From Chara braunii (lineage: Eukaryota > Streptophyta > Charophyceae > Charales > Characeae): a stretch of DNA of 28,688 nt. Shown in pieces: positions 1 to 8,806 of this stretch. A model generated the notes under the pieces. It searched no databases and had not been told where the DNA came from. It worked only from the letters and a program-made list of their open reading frames with translations. Each line of letters starts with the position of its first letter. Position 1 is the first letter of the stretch. The stretch is from positions 1,890,775 through 1,919,462 of the forward strand of contig BFEA01000148.1 of assembly GCA_003427395.1 (NCBI GenBank), read 5' to 3'. Both the position numbers and the translations under genes were made by a program.

Positions 1-88
<88 letters not shown>
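1..88. repeat. (CT)n microsatellite at the window edge
   Basis: An uninterrupted CT dinucleotide run occupies the first 88 bases and is cut by the window start. The sequence after it does not match the flank of the CT/GA runs inside the LTRs further on, so I do not assign it to the same element. Confidence 0.95.
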
Positions 89-93
<5 letters not shown>

Positions 94-463
94 CTCTCGA
101 TCTATGGAATGAATGTGGAGGTTTCCATCACACTCTTCTTCGCGCAAGAGGAATGCGCATGACGCTTGCCTTTTGAGAGCGCATGAGTGGTCAGGTTCGC
201 TCCATCTCCTAAGTGGAATGGATGTTATTTTATTTTTCTAAGGAGTGATTCCTCCCATCTCTCATGTGTATGTGACGAGCGAAGCACTCATTACACTCTT
301 CCGCTTGCATGAGCATATGTAGTCAATGCTCGTCGCCGATTCCTATGCAATTTGAGTAGGAGCATCACTTTTAGGCTTGGAAGATGAGTGGGTACAACAC
401 TCTCATTACACGCTTCCACTTCCATGAGCGGTATTGGCTAAGTGATGTACGCATCCACCGTAT
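89..463. other. non-coding flank with degenerate spaced repeats
   Basis: No convincing gene is present. A loose motif (cactc-cattacac-cttccgcttgcatgagc) recurs near 125, 285 and 399 with changes, suggesting an old tandem repeat of roughly 115-160 bp. The final four bases (GTAT, 460-463) are the left target-site duplication of the solo LTR that follows. Confidence 0.5.
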
Positions 464-679
464 TGTGACGTCCAACCTCACGCCCGACGCGACTTCCTGA
501 TTGGAGTGTGAGTGGGCCTGGAAGTGCGAAAAGGGGTGTGCCAATGATTTTTGGGAAAGTAGGGGTGGAGTCTCAGGTCGGAACTGAGATCTCATGTGGC
601 AAGTTTCAAAGATAGTAATGCAGGAGGATAGGCACGGTCGAAGTTTGTTTCTATGCTTCTGAGCATGGGGCTACCACCT

Positions 680-1245
680 CTACTGGTTCCGTCGTCTGGG
701 TCGGGCTTGTATTTGGTGCACGGTCGGGACGCTATGACTATCATGCTGTCCGACCACTTGTTGGCGTCGTGCGTCACTGGTCGTAGAATCCGACGCGGTT
801 GACCTTAACCGAAGGCTGTGCGTCCGTCGTTCTTCCTCCGATCGAGTTCGCCGGATGAAACCGGAGGCTCAGTACTCGCGCTCTTGCAAGCACTCCGAGC
901 ACGGGGGTTGGGACCAATACGGAGCGATTGCGCGCCAGGGGATGATGGTCAGCGAATGGAAGGGCAGTATGTGGTGGTAGGGAGGGAAGTCGGTTTCCAG
1001 AATAATTACTCCCGTTTCTACGACAAGGTGACACGTGTATGAGCTGGGGAATTCCGGGTGGTGGGGAATGCGCTCTCAAGCTCGATCGATGTCCCACTCG
1101 CAGATACGTTCGGTTCCCACCGGGTATGGACATTCAGGAAGTTCTCCCCTCGGTCGTGCAGACAGACATACGTGCTCCCAATAAAACAAGAATTCCGTAT
1201 CTCTCAGACACTCGTGGTCAATAATACGAAAAGGGAGTTATTCAT
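680..1245 (-). pseudogene. LTR-encoded reading frame, solo-LTR copy (broken)
   Basis: This is the counterpart of the 191-codon frame at 17705-18280. Read from an ATG at 1245 to a TAG at 680-682, it carries a frameshift soon after the ATG and two in-frame TGA codons, one where the other copy has Leu (ALER) and one after a CLQ.R.Y stretch. Elsewhere it keeps the residues: PFHSLTI, PWRA, APYW, PPCSECLQ, TRSEEER, HSLRLR, DSHSVP, RPRR. Over the 40-codon block 884-1003, aligned without gaps to 17951-18070, I count 20 changed codons, of which 15 are synonymous. That pattern is expected of a sequence that was once selected as protein. The function is not recognised. Confidence 0.75.
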
Positions 1246-1824
1246 GATGTGGGGTGAGGCGGAAAGTTTAACTCAGTCATTAGAAAATTTGGACCGAGCA
1301 CAGGCACTGCAGACACGCGTTTAGGCCACGTTCTTCTGATCGGGCTTACACATGCGTGCACAAGACATGCCCTTCGGTCCGATGGACAAAGACCGATGAC
1401 CTACGTCTCATATGCGTTGGCCTGTCAACCGAGGATAGTCCTACGTGAGACAATCATCTCATCATCTAGCATGCTTAGTTAAGTTCGACAGAAAAAAAAT
1501 ACCCATCGTCCGCACATGCAGTTTTATGCATACATAAACAAAAAGAAGGTGACAATCGTTCATGCATCAAGATCGTAAAAAATCCGATCGTAGGCAATTA
1601 ACCAATCAATGATGTCCATCCATATAGAGGGAAGAACAAACTGGGAGAAGCAATCATGCATCAATCAATAGAGACAAACAAAGAAAAGATATGAGATGCC
1701 GATCGAAGGAAACAAAGGCGACTTGCGCCAAATACCGAAATTGCTCGAAAGGAAAAAAGAAGAATAAAAAATGGCTTTAAGTTAGACTGTTAGAGGGATA
1801 GAAGAAGAAGCTCATCGCACACTT

Positions 1825-1827
<3 letters not shown>

Positions 1828-1912
<85 letters not shown>
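1828..1912. repeat. (CT)n microsatellite inside the solo LTR
   Basis: An 85-bp pure CT run. It sits at the same place in the LTR as the GA runs at 6839-6902 and 17000-17136, so it is part of the ancestral LTR and not an independent event. Long RE/ER or SL reading frames across it are artefacts of the dinucleotide. Confidence 0.95.
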
Positions 1913-1915
<3 letters not shown>

Positions 1916-2157
1916 ATCACCCCGATGTGGGCAGTTTGTCGCCTTGCACCCACACAGACTTGTCACCCCGCTTGATCCAAGCATGCAAGCCAGGTTCGCC
2001 AGTGTGCCACAGTCTGTCACGGCACCATGTCAACCCCGCATGCTTAGCATCAGCTCGTCGGATCGCCCAACTCTCTACTCACCTGCCAGTTTTCGCTTGT
2101 TAGCCGATCCTCTCGACCACTCTAACTTCCAAAATTCTTAGAGAGCGCGCTTACAAA

Positions 2158-2164
2158 ATTTATA
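2158..2164 (-). promoter_or_regulatory. putative LTR TATA box (TATAAAT)
   Basis: TATAAAT on the minus strand, preceded by CATGC as in the other two LTRs (6604-6610, 16736-16742). Conservation in all three copies, about 670-745 bp into the LTR, makes it the best candidate for the Pol II core promoter and the U3/R boundary. Confidence 0.55.
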
Positions 2165-2910
2165 GCATGCATGTGTGTGCGCACGATACCCAAGATTGTT
2201 TCTGAGTTCGGGGAAGAAACAGGAAGGGAGTGCCTACGACTGCATGGCCAGGCCACGGCGTGGGGGACGTAGCCTCATTCCACACATCGATCCGGTCATG
2301 CACGCGGTCAGGCCAATAGGACAGAGGAAGGAGTACGCGCGCACGGGGGCGTCACAAAAAGATACCAAGAGCGAGGGAATTACAGTTGCAATTATGCCCG
2401 CCAAAACAAATTTACAGTTACACTAAGGATTAAGGCGCGGAGAATTCAAATCACAGATCTTGACGCGACATGGCGTGCACAAGCAAGAAGCGCTGTGCAG
2501 CAGAAATTAAGGCTAGCCTAAATTCCTAATTCTAATTCCCAGTTGTAAAAAAAAGAAATTCCGAACGAAGCAATTTCTGAGAGCCCGCGGGGGCTCGACA
2601 TCAGTTGAAAATTCAAAAAATATTTCCCCGTGCGATAATCGCGCCAAAAATGCCCCATTCCCACAGCAGAACAAGAAAGAAGCTATGACAACAATTATTC
2701 GTCGCGCTCGCTAAGGCGTGATCAACTACCAACCGTCACGGGACCAGGCCAGCCCCCCCTCCTTTTCCCAAAGGACGCGAAAGCACAAGGACGAGTAAAG
2801 CAAGGGCATCCACGTAATTTATCAGGCCATCCCGACTCAACCCGTTTCAACCCCCGACGTAGCCTTGCGCAAAAGATCGCGCGGTTGCAGAACGTAGTTC
2901 ATCACAGTAT

Positions 2911-3149
2911 CAGCCTGAGTAGGATGGGATCGGTTTGTTTTGTTAATGGTGGATACATGTGATGGATGTTGTCCTCTCCCCTCGTTGAGTCTTTCTTTAT
3001 CGATGTTATCTGGCTTGCCCCAATAGTTTGCTTCACAACTGCGCAGATATCCCAGGCCGTGTTTAAAGTTCTTGTATAACGAGGAAAGGACAAATGTATG
3101 CATGAAGCTGTAGCGCAGATCAGATAGTCACACTAGTTCCCATTTGAGA
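2911..3149. other. non-coding stretch between two LTR copies
   Basis: The GTAT duplication ends at 2910. From there to about 3150 I see no gene and no clear match to the LTR. Short open frames on the minus strand (to about 88 codons) have no recognisable domain. Confidence 0.4.
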
Positions 3150-3738
3150 CACAGTGTTCAAGTTTTGTTAACTCGGGGTTTGGGATAATTGACAGTATCC
3201 TCCCTCTCTTCTCCGTCCGATTGCCTTTTGATGAGCTGATCCTCATTCGTTTGCCGATTGTTACACCCTATTGGCCTCGTACTATGTGTTCTAACTGCCG
3301 ACGCAAGGAGCGGCTAAGGGAAAGAGGGTTCGACTACGTGCCACATGGAGACTCGAAAGTTGGGGAAAGAGTCGGGCGTCTGGGCCCGTCTGATTCCGAC
3401 TCTGAGCTCTGCAAGACACGTTGTCGGGCACTCGTCTGTAGCCGAGACCCTTCGTACACCCCCCCATCGTTCCACCCAGGCAAAAGGCGCCGCAGAGTGT
3501 GGGAGGATAATATCCAAAGGTACTTTTTGAATTAGAGAGACGTTGCTCATCCGGCATTTCGCCTTCGTCTTAATCATAACCTGACACGCATGGGAGATTC
3601 CAGTTCCAACCTAGAACTCCACACGTACTTTTTCCTAAAATCCTTAGCTCACATCAGTTGCATGCTTTCCGGGTCCTTTCCACTTTTTAGTCCACTCTGT
3701 GAAGGAAAGCAGTGTCGGGTGTGAGGTTAAGCGTCACA
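3150..3738 (+). mobile_element. diverged LTR 3' fragment, plus strand
   Basis: The segment matches the last third of the 3' LTR of the large element but is clearly more diverged. It shows cagttccaacctagaactcc and cctaaaatcctta in the same order as 18370-18410. It ends with GTGTGAGGTTAAGCGTCACA at 3719-3738, the family terminus. It also contains a diverged copy of the LTR-encoded reading frame. The 5' boundary is not sharp (about 3080-3170). No terminal duplication could be found, so this is a truncated copy. Confidence 0.75.
3161..3535 (+). pseudogene. LTR-encoded reading frame, diverged third copy
   Basis: This frame stays open for 125 codons to a TAG at 3533-3535. It aligns with the C-terminal two thirds of the LTR frame at 17705-18280. 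Shared features in order are GII near the start, LPF..L, PYWP..CS.C (TPYWPRTMCSNC against APYWPQPPCSEC), GF, SDSE.C, and a basic C-terminus RRRRVW against RPRRW. The stop lies near the same alignment position. DNA identity here is far lower than between the two younger copies, so retention of the residues and the open frame supports real coding. No N-terminal part is readable. Function unknown. Confidence 0.6.
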
Positions 3739-3879
3739 GGGGCAGGGGGGAAAATGCATCCCCTTTCATTCAATTTGTGAGAGGTAAAAAGATATGCTTG
3801 AAACATCCAGAAAATCGATAGTCCACCCTCGCTCCACTTACACTTACACCGCCTCTCAGAAACCCACTTCAAGAGCTTT
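3739..3879. other. short non-coding spacer
   Basis: A G-rich run (3738-3755) is followed by unremarkable sequence. No gene or element end was recognised. Confidence 0.35.
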
Positions 3880-4171
3880 CGCATACCACTCTGGAACAGA
3901 ACTCTTGGAGTTTGGAGGGTCCCTGGCCTGCAACTTACTTTTTCTTAGCTAAGGGTTATCCCATATGCTCGTCACACGGCCGAGTTTTTTGCGATTCCAG
4001 CTCGAGTCGGGGTGAACAAACCAGCCATTCAGGTGTCCAGCAGTTCTCTCGGGCCGTGCTCTTGAAGTTCGAGAGTCCTCCCTCCAAGAGTAAGTGGAGC
4101 TTTTTCGAGAGGCGGACAGCTCTCGACAGACTCTAAATTTTTTGAGAGAGCCGAGAGTAGTGGAGCTAGGT
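3880..4171. repeat. relic of the ACTCTC/GAGAGT hairpin MITE family
   Basis: Short complementary motifs ACTCT and GAGAG recur (gttcgagagtcctcc, ttcgagaggcgg, cagctctcgacag). The right end, CGAGAGTAGTGGAGCTAGG, resembles the right terminal repeat of the complete element at 20775-21203 (CTAGAGTAGTGCAGCGAGG). The left end (about 3880, TTCGCATACCACTCT) is only weakly matched. I read it as a decayed copy. Confidence 0.45.
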
Positions 4172-4220
4172 GCTGGACCCCGTTTCCAGGAGGCGTTGCT
4201 CCCCACCAATAGATCAGAGC
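4172..4220 (+). repeat. LINE/SINE-type 3' tail hairpins, isolated copy
   Basis: The sequence gctggaccccgtttccag is followed by gttgctccccaccaatagat. This is the two-hairpin tail found before the poly(A) tracts at 20091, 24568 and 26332. Here it has no poly(A) and directly abuts the right end of a MITE-like relic. The second hairpin is weakened (cagagc instead of ggagc). Confidence 0.7.
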
Positions 4221-4376
4221 CATCAACATGGCAGGACCTCAATCCTGGTGATGCTCTTATCAGCCCTGTGATGGCAGGCCTCCTGCATATTTTGGAAAAA
4301 CAAAGAAAAAAAAGGTTGAGCCAGACCCATTACAACAGAGGTTCATTACTGACTACCTGTCAGTGGGTTGGTAGGG

Positions 4377-4414
4377 CTGGTAGTTGCGAAGATGGGAGAT
4401 GGAGCAACTACCAG
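4377..4414. other. perfect 11-bp inverted repeat (stem-loop)
   Basis: CTGGTAGTTGC (4377-4387) and GCAACTACCAG (4404-4414) are perfect reverse complements around a 16-nt loop. No gene context explains it. Confidence 0.8.
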
Positions 4415-4966
4415 TGTGGCAGTGTGTAGGGAGGTAGGTCGGCAGGGCACCCGCATGGATGGGAGGAAGGACGAGGGAGGTGGGTTGGGACAGGATTTGG
4501 GGTTGCTGTATGGACTGAAATAACTGTCTTGACGTCATCCCTCCACAGTGCTACTCACAAATCTATTATGTGTCTTTCTTCTGATTTGGGATTTTGATAC
4601 GCTCTCCATCGCTCAGGTGGACAGGGGGGGGGGAACTGGGTAGGGTCGTTTCTTTTTGGTGAAAGAAAAGGGCACCAGCCTTGAGGTATCATCATTGAAG
4701 CGACCAACCCACAGGCAATTCAGACTTAATTTTTTTTCTTCATCTGATTGCATCTGGATTCAACCTTGGGTCTGTATGTTAACAGTTTGTGGGTGCACCA
4801 ACTGAGCTCGGCTCATTTGTGGGTAGGGGTTTTCCCCTCTGTTTCTTTTCCGTGTTGTTTTCTCTGTTCTTGGGAAAATTGAACCTTTATTCAGCGCCCA
4901 ATGCCCAAGACAATACAACTGAAAGTGAATGGAGTGTTTGTTGAACCGAGAGAAGGGTAGCATCTC
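4415..4966. other. non-coding stretch, nothing recognised
   Basis: It contains a 10-bp G run near 4625 and simple pyrimidine-rich tracts. Minus-strand open frames of 60-116 codons carry no recognisable domain. I support no gene here. Confidence 0.4.
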
Positions 4967-5140
4967 CCTGGGGCCTGGTCCCACCAGCAAATAGGATTGG
5001 ATTGAATTCCTGAATCCGGATAAGTCTTGTGGAGAAATGCAGAAAAGCAGATTAATCGTAACTCTCTGGATCTCTGCACAAACACGTCCAGATTCAGAAA
5101 TTAAATCCAATCTTTTTTGCTAATGGGACCAGGCCCCCGG
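4967..5140. repeat. long imperfect inverted repeat beside the U2-like sequence
   Basis: The left arm 4967-5003 (starts cctggggcctggtcccacca) and right arm 5104-5140 (its reverse complement starts ccgggggcctggtcccatta) match at about 30 of 37 positions around a loop of about 100 bp. The right arm lies where the 3' half of the minus-strand U2-like sequence would be expected. It could be a foldback element or the scar of an inverted duplication. Confidence 0.7.
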
Positions 5141-5148
5141 ATAAGGAC

Positions 5149-5185
5149 GGGAATAGTCTACAGACTATATGAACACATACGCCTT
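5149..5185 (-). other. hairpin downstream of the U2-like sequence
   Basis: On the minus strand ATAGTC-TGTA-GACTAT forms a perfect 6-bp stem. It is closed further out by CGGGA/TCCCG around a bulge. It occupies the position of the U2 3' stem-loops, but I cannot align it to stems III or IV. Confidence 0.4.
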
Positions 5186-5286
5186 CCCGCCCCCCTCCCC
5201 CCATGTGGTCATGGACCACGGATCAGATATTAAACTGACCAGAACAGATACTCCACTTGATCTTAGCCAAAAGGCCGAGAAAACAC
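5186..5286 (-). ncRNA. U2: U2 snRNA-like sequence, probable pseudogene
   Basis: U2 snRNA pairs with the intron branch site in the spliceosome. On the minus strand from about 5286 the 5' domain is nearly intact: TTCTCGGCCTTTTGGCTAAG, then ATCAAGTG, then CAGTTTAATATCTGAT, followed by a perfect stem IIb (GTGGTC-CAT-GACCAC, 5205-5219). Two defects are visible. The branch-site recognition GUAGUA, essentially invariant in U2, reads GGAGTA (5249-5254). The U-rich Sm site expected after stem IIb is absent; the sequence runs directly into a G-rich GGGGGGAGG block. No convincing TATA lies upstream, only a weak match to the plant USE (ATCCCTCACATG, 5361-5372). Homology to U2 is certain. A functional gene is unlikely; a decayed or chimeric copy is the simplest reading. 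Confidence 0.85.
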
Positions 5287-5590
5287 ATCTGCCTGCACTG
5301 CGGCTAGGGATGGGTTCGGCCAAAGGTGCCTTGTCCAGTCTGCGTGGCTGCAGTATTCATGTGAGGGATGCGGGGCCCATTTCCCGGCTAAAACAAGAAT
5401 GAGAAAAAGGCAGAGAAAGCTATAACACATACGGTTTGGGCTACCCAGCCTCGAGTGGATCCAACACAATTAAAATTGAAATAAAAAAGTGAATGGAGGC
5501 CGACCGAGGGGTCTCATGCCCATCCTTGCAGGGCAGAGCCCTCCCTGCCTCCACAGGTTGTCCGATAAGCAAGTAAAGAAAAGGGTAAAC
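5287..5590. other. upstream flank of the U2-like sequence, no gene seen
   Basis: No tRNA, protein domain or element terminus is recognised. On the minus strand this would be the U2 promoter. I find no TATA at about -30 and only the weak USE-like match noted for the U2 entry. Confidence 0.35.
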
Positions 5591-5806
5591 CTTACCGCGG
5601 GGCAGGAACGGGCTCCTGGACCAGGGATATAAGAGGGAACGGAGGATCCCCATCTCTCTGTACCATCAACACCATAGAACACTGCAGTAACTCAGTCCAT
5701 ACCTCATGACTTAGGGTGGGCTATCCTCCTAGTACTTAGCTTAGGGTTCAGGCTGGCTGAGCAGTTCCTTAGTACGGGATGTCAGGGGTGTCAAGAGATA
5801 CTGCAC
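5591..5806 (+). repeat. tandem repeat, unit 1 (about 216 bp)
   Basis: It begins CTTACCGCGGGG and contains GGATATAAGAGGGAACGG, ACCATCAACACCATAGAACA, AACTCAGTCCATA and GGGCTATCCTCCTAGTA. Unit 2 starts with the same words at 5807, giving a 216-bp period. The repeated part is about 140 bp, followed by a less conserved spacer. Confidence 0.85.
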
Positions 5807-5936
5807 CTTACCGCGGGGCCGTATTGGGCTCCAGGGATATACGAGGGAAAGGACGATCCCCATATCTCTCTACCATCAACACCATAGAACACTGAAGTAA
5901 CTCAGTCCATAACTCATGACTTAGGGTTGGCTATCC
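5807..5936 (+). repeat. tandem repeat, unit 2 (left part, interrupted)
   Basis: A close copy of 5591-5729. It stops at GGCTATCC (5936), exactly where the large LTR element begins. Its continuation (ATCCTCCTAGTATGTAGC) is found on the far side at 18494. ATCC 5933-5936 is the left target-site duplication. Confidence 0.85.
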
Positions 5937-6603
5937 TCTAACGAACTGTTTTCTGCAACCGCGCGACTTTCTGCGCAAGGGTACTTCGGGGGATGATCGA
6001 GAGGGGCCGTCGAATTGCATGGATGCCCTCGCCTTTTCGAAATTGAGGCTGGTATGGTCCCACAACTGTTGGTAGTTGATCGCGCCTTAGCGAGCGCGGA
6101 GGATAACTGTTGTCATAGCTTCTTTCTTGTTCTGCTGTGGGAAATGGGAATTTTGGCGCGATCGTCGCCCGGGAAGATCTTTTTGAATTTTCAACTGATG
6201 TCGAGCCCCCGGGGGCTCTCGGAATTTCTTTTTGCAATTAGGATTTAGGCTAGGAATTTGGGTGCATCGCAATTTTTGCCAACAACTGCATGACGCTTCT
6301 TGTTTGGGCATGCTTTGCCGCGTTAGGATCTGTGCTCCGACTTTTCCGCGCCTTAATCTTACGTGTAACTGTAATTCTCTTCTTGGTGGGCGTGAATGTA
6401 ATTGTAATCCTCTCTTTCTTGATATCTTCGCTGTGCCCCTGCGCCCGCATACCTTTCCCCCTGTCCTATTGGCCCGAACAATTGCATGACTGGATCGATC
6501 GTCCCCCACGCCGCGGCCTGGCCATGCAGTTGCAGGCACTTCCTCCCCCCTTCTTCCTTCCCACTCAGGCACAATCCCGGGTATCTCGCGCAAACACTCA
6601 TGC

Positions 6604-6610
6604 TATAAAT
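6604..6610 (+). promoter_or_regulatory. putative TATA box of the 5' LTR
   Basis: TATAAAT after CATGC, conserved at the corresponding place in the other LTRs. Transcription from about 25-35 bp downstream would put the GA run, the LTR-encoded frame and the PBS in the transcript leader ahead of gag. Confidence 0.55.
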
Positions 6611-6831
6611 TTTGCAAGCGCGATTAACTCGCTCTCTATGAATTTTGGAGTTAGCGCGGTCGAGAGGATCGGCTAGCGACGAGCTGGTGTTGGATATGCG
6701 GGGTTGACGTGTGTTCACGACGGACTGTGGCACACGGGCGAACCTGGCTTGCATGTTCAGGCTAAGCGAGGTGACAACTTTATGTGGGTGCGTGGCGACG
6801 GACTGCCCGCATCGGGATGGTGTGAGAAAAG

Positions 6832-6838
<7 letters not shown>

Positions 6839-6902
<64 letters not shown>
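6839..6902. repeat. (GA)n microsatellite in the 5' LTR
   Basis: A 64-bp GA run preceded by GAAAGAAAGA. It corresponds to the GA run in the 3' LTR and the CT run in the solo LTR, differing in length between copies as expected for slippage. Confidence 0.95.
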
Positions 6903-6904
<2 letters not shown>

Positions 6905-7474
6905 AGATGTGTTGGAATGGTGCTTTTCTTCGATTCTTCTGAGTAATTTTGATATTTGGCGCAAGTCGCCCTTGATTTTGGATCGACCTCTCGGACTTGT
7001 CCTTTGTTTCTTCTTTAAGAATTGATGTGTGATTTTCTCCTATGCTTCTCTCTTCCCTCTGTATGAATTGGCAACTTGATTGGTTGATCATCTACGATCG
7101 GATCATGTATGTCCCCTGACCGGTGGCCGAGGGATTGATGCACGAATGTTCGTCGTTTTTTTTTTGTTTTTTTTTTTCCTGTGTATGTCCGAAATCGGAC
7201 GCATGGATTTTGACATTTTTCTGTCTGAATATGAACTGGATAAGCATGCTAGATGGTTAGATGTCTGTCTCACGATCTGATTATCCATCTTCGGGCTAAC
7301 ATGCCAGTTCATATAGGTTGTGAGTTGTTGGCCCTTATCCGCCTGACCGACGGACAGATCTTGTGCACGCACGTGTAAGCCTGATCGAAGAAGGTCGTCA
7401 CTTACACATGTGTCTGCATGATCTGTACTCAACCAAACTCCTCGAATATTTGGACATCGGCCCCACACTGCAGT

Positions 7475-7669
7475 ATGAATATTGAAATCCCATTTTGCAT
7501 CACTGACCGCGAGTGTCTGAGGGATCGTGAAATCAGGGAGTATTGGGAGCGGCACACCCCCTTTTTCACAGTTCCAGACCCACTCCAACTCCGATCAGGA
7601 AGTCGCGTCGAGTGTGAGGTTGGTATCGGAGCCGACACGTGGCAAGCTCAAGGGTTGTCAAGCGGGTAG
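7475..7669 (+). pseudogene. LTR-encoded reading frame, 5' LTR copy (deleted)
   Basis: From the ATG at 7475 the frame reads MNIEIPF.ITDRECLRD and continues to REYWE, matching the 3' LTR copy with Cys where the 3' copy has a TGA. The 631-bp LTR deletion at 7552 then fuses it to unrelated sequence up to the stop ending at 7669. The frame is also open upstream to an ATG at 7418 (ICTQP.S..WTSAPH), and those codons are conserved in the 3' LTR, so the original start may lie further up. Confidence 0.65.
7621..7635 (+). promoter_or_regulatory. primer binding site, initiator-Met tRNA
   Basis: TGGTATCGGAGCCGA begins at the LTR/leader junction. It differs by one base from the usual plant initiator-tRNA PBS core TGGTATCAGAGC. 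It fixes the 5' LTR end and the plus orientation. Confidence 0.85.
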
Positions 7670-7774
7670 GCTACGAAGATCGATCTGGCGAACAGAGGGC
7701 AACCTAGGCAAAGGAACGTACCACGCGACCCTATAGTAACTAGGAGTAGATCGGCGGGTCGCCAAGTTGCCAAC
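7636..7774 (+). other. leader between PBS and gag
   Basis: 139 bp without a recognised gene. The gag ATG at 7775 (CCAACATGAAC) is the first ATG in this frame with good gag-like sequence behind it. Confidence 0.5.
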
Positions 7775-8806
7775 ATGAACGTCAATCAAGCGCAAAACGC
7801 TAATGTACAGCAAGGCGAGGCACCTATCCCCGCGCCACCGATCCGAGTTCGAGCACACGCAACCCCGCCCGATTTGTATCTCTTCGATCCCACGCATCAC
7901 TTGGCTGGGGCATGGCTAGCTATGTTGCGTGCACAACAATATGACAATGACGAGGCGAGGATTAACATCCCCGCCTGGTCGGGAGGGGATGCGCATCATT
8001 GGTTCAGCAGAATCAGCACATACGCTTGGGTAGATCGCTTGACCTTCGAGAGAGACTTCTTACACCGATTCGATTACATACATCCTGAACAAGCTTTCTT
8101 CATGATTAAAGATCAAGTCCAGAAACCCCTCGAATCCGTCACAGTGTATCGCGGTAGGTTCTACAGGATGTTCGTCAAAGTCGAAAGAGACGAGAAGGTC
8201 GGAAGGGATTTGTTCATTGATAGGCTTCGCAGCCGTGCAATGCGGGCGAAATTGCGAAAGAAATTTTACCCCATCAATCACACCATGCAACAGATCATGG
8301 ACGGGGCAGAAGAGATGGAACGAAAGTTTGCCACTAGCTTGCTAGAAGGAGAGGACCACGCTAAGGAAGGGGATTCCTCATAATTGGCAAGAGCGAAGGC
8401 TAAGCTAGTCGCACTCCAAAACAAATTTGAAAACATAGGCTTCATTTCCGGCCTAATCACCTATCTAAGACAAGCTGTAGTCAAGAGATTGATATCTGAC
8501 ACAACCACATGACTATCCGTAATGGTCACATCTACGCCTCCCCCAGATACGGTTGCTAAGCCAAACGAATCAAGTGCAATACTAGAATTAACTCGGACGC
8601 TAGTTAGCCTAATGCAAGATAGCAAGAAAGAACAGCGCGAGCATAATACCTGGATATAATCTTTGATGAGGTCGATGCGCCCCATCGCCATCCGAGCTGC
8701 ACCAATAGCACCAGGAGAAGCCCTCGCCCAAGTCGTGGGCGGTGTTGTAGCTAATCTAGGTGTATGTTACACGTGTCACCAGCCAGGCCACATAGCCCGA
8801 GACTGC
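7775..8806 (+). pseudogene. gag: gag (capsid and CCHC nucleocapsid), broken
   Basis: Gag forms the retrotransposon particle and packages its RNA. The first 202 codons (7775-8383) show the Retrotrans_gag pattern: a W.GGDAHHWF-type start, FERDFLHRFD, a Q-rich turn (IKDQVQ), SVTVYRGRFYRMF, and a Lys/Arg-rich end. The same frame continues through three in-frame stops (TAA 8381-8383, TGA 8510-8512, TAA 8657-8659) to a zinc knuckle CYTCHQPGHIARDC (CX2CX4HX4C) at 8765-8806. The frame is unshifted over this distance, so the stops are point changes. It runs on into the protease without a stop, so gag and protease were one polyprotein. Confidence 0.88.

Larger units (their letters stand above)
464..2906 (-). 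mobile_element. solo LTR of the Ty3/gypsy family, minus strand
   Basis: Read on the minus strand this begins TGTGATGAACTA at 2906 and ends GTCACA at 464. These match the ends of the 3' LTR of the large element (TGTGACAAACTA ... GTCACA). The flanks carry a perfect 4-bp duplication: GTAT at 460-463 and GTAT at 2907-2910. Length is 2443 bp against 2464 for the 3' LTR at 16030-18493. The homologous landmarks occur in the same order: 5' block, TATAAAT box, GA/CT microsatellite, an LTR-encoded reading frame, and a terminal GTGAGGTTGGACGTCACA. No internal domain lies next to it, so it is a solo LTR, normally the product of LTR-LTR recombination. Confidence 0.92.
5937..7620 (+). repeat. 5' LTR, with a 631-bp internal deletion
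   Basis: It aligns with the 3' LTR from TCTAACGAACTG (TGTGACAAACTA in the 3' copy) onward. At 7552 the sequence jumps from GTATTGGGAGC to GGCACACCCC, skipping what is 17781-18411 in the 3' LTR. The solo LTR has that segment, so this is a loss in the 5' LTR. The final 11 bp are also missing: other copies end GAGGTTGG...GTCACA, whereas here GAGGT runs straight into the PBS, consistent with slippage between two TGG triplets. The deletion removes most of the LTR-encoded frame. Confidence 0.9.

Noticed and set aside
5591-5729. Possible small nuclear or 5S RNA gene in the tandem repeat because of its GGATATAAG box and nearness to U2
   Set aside because: I could not align it to U1, U4, U5, U6 or 5S rRNA; no Sm site or Pol III boxes were seen.
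6704-7091. Long RE/ER or SL repeat proteins across GA/CT runs (also 1790-2020 and 16875-17331)
   Set aside because: They are translations of a dinucleotide microsatellite in LTR sequence and have no other coding support.
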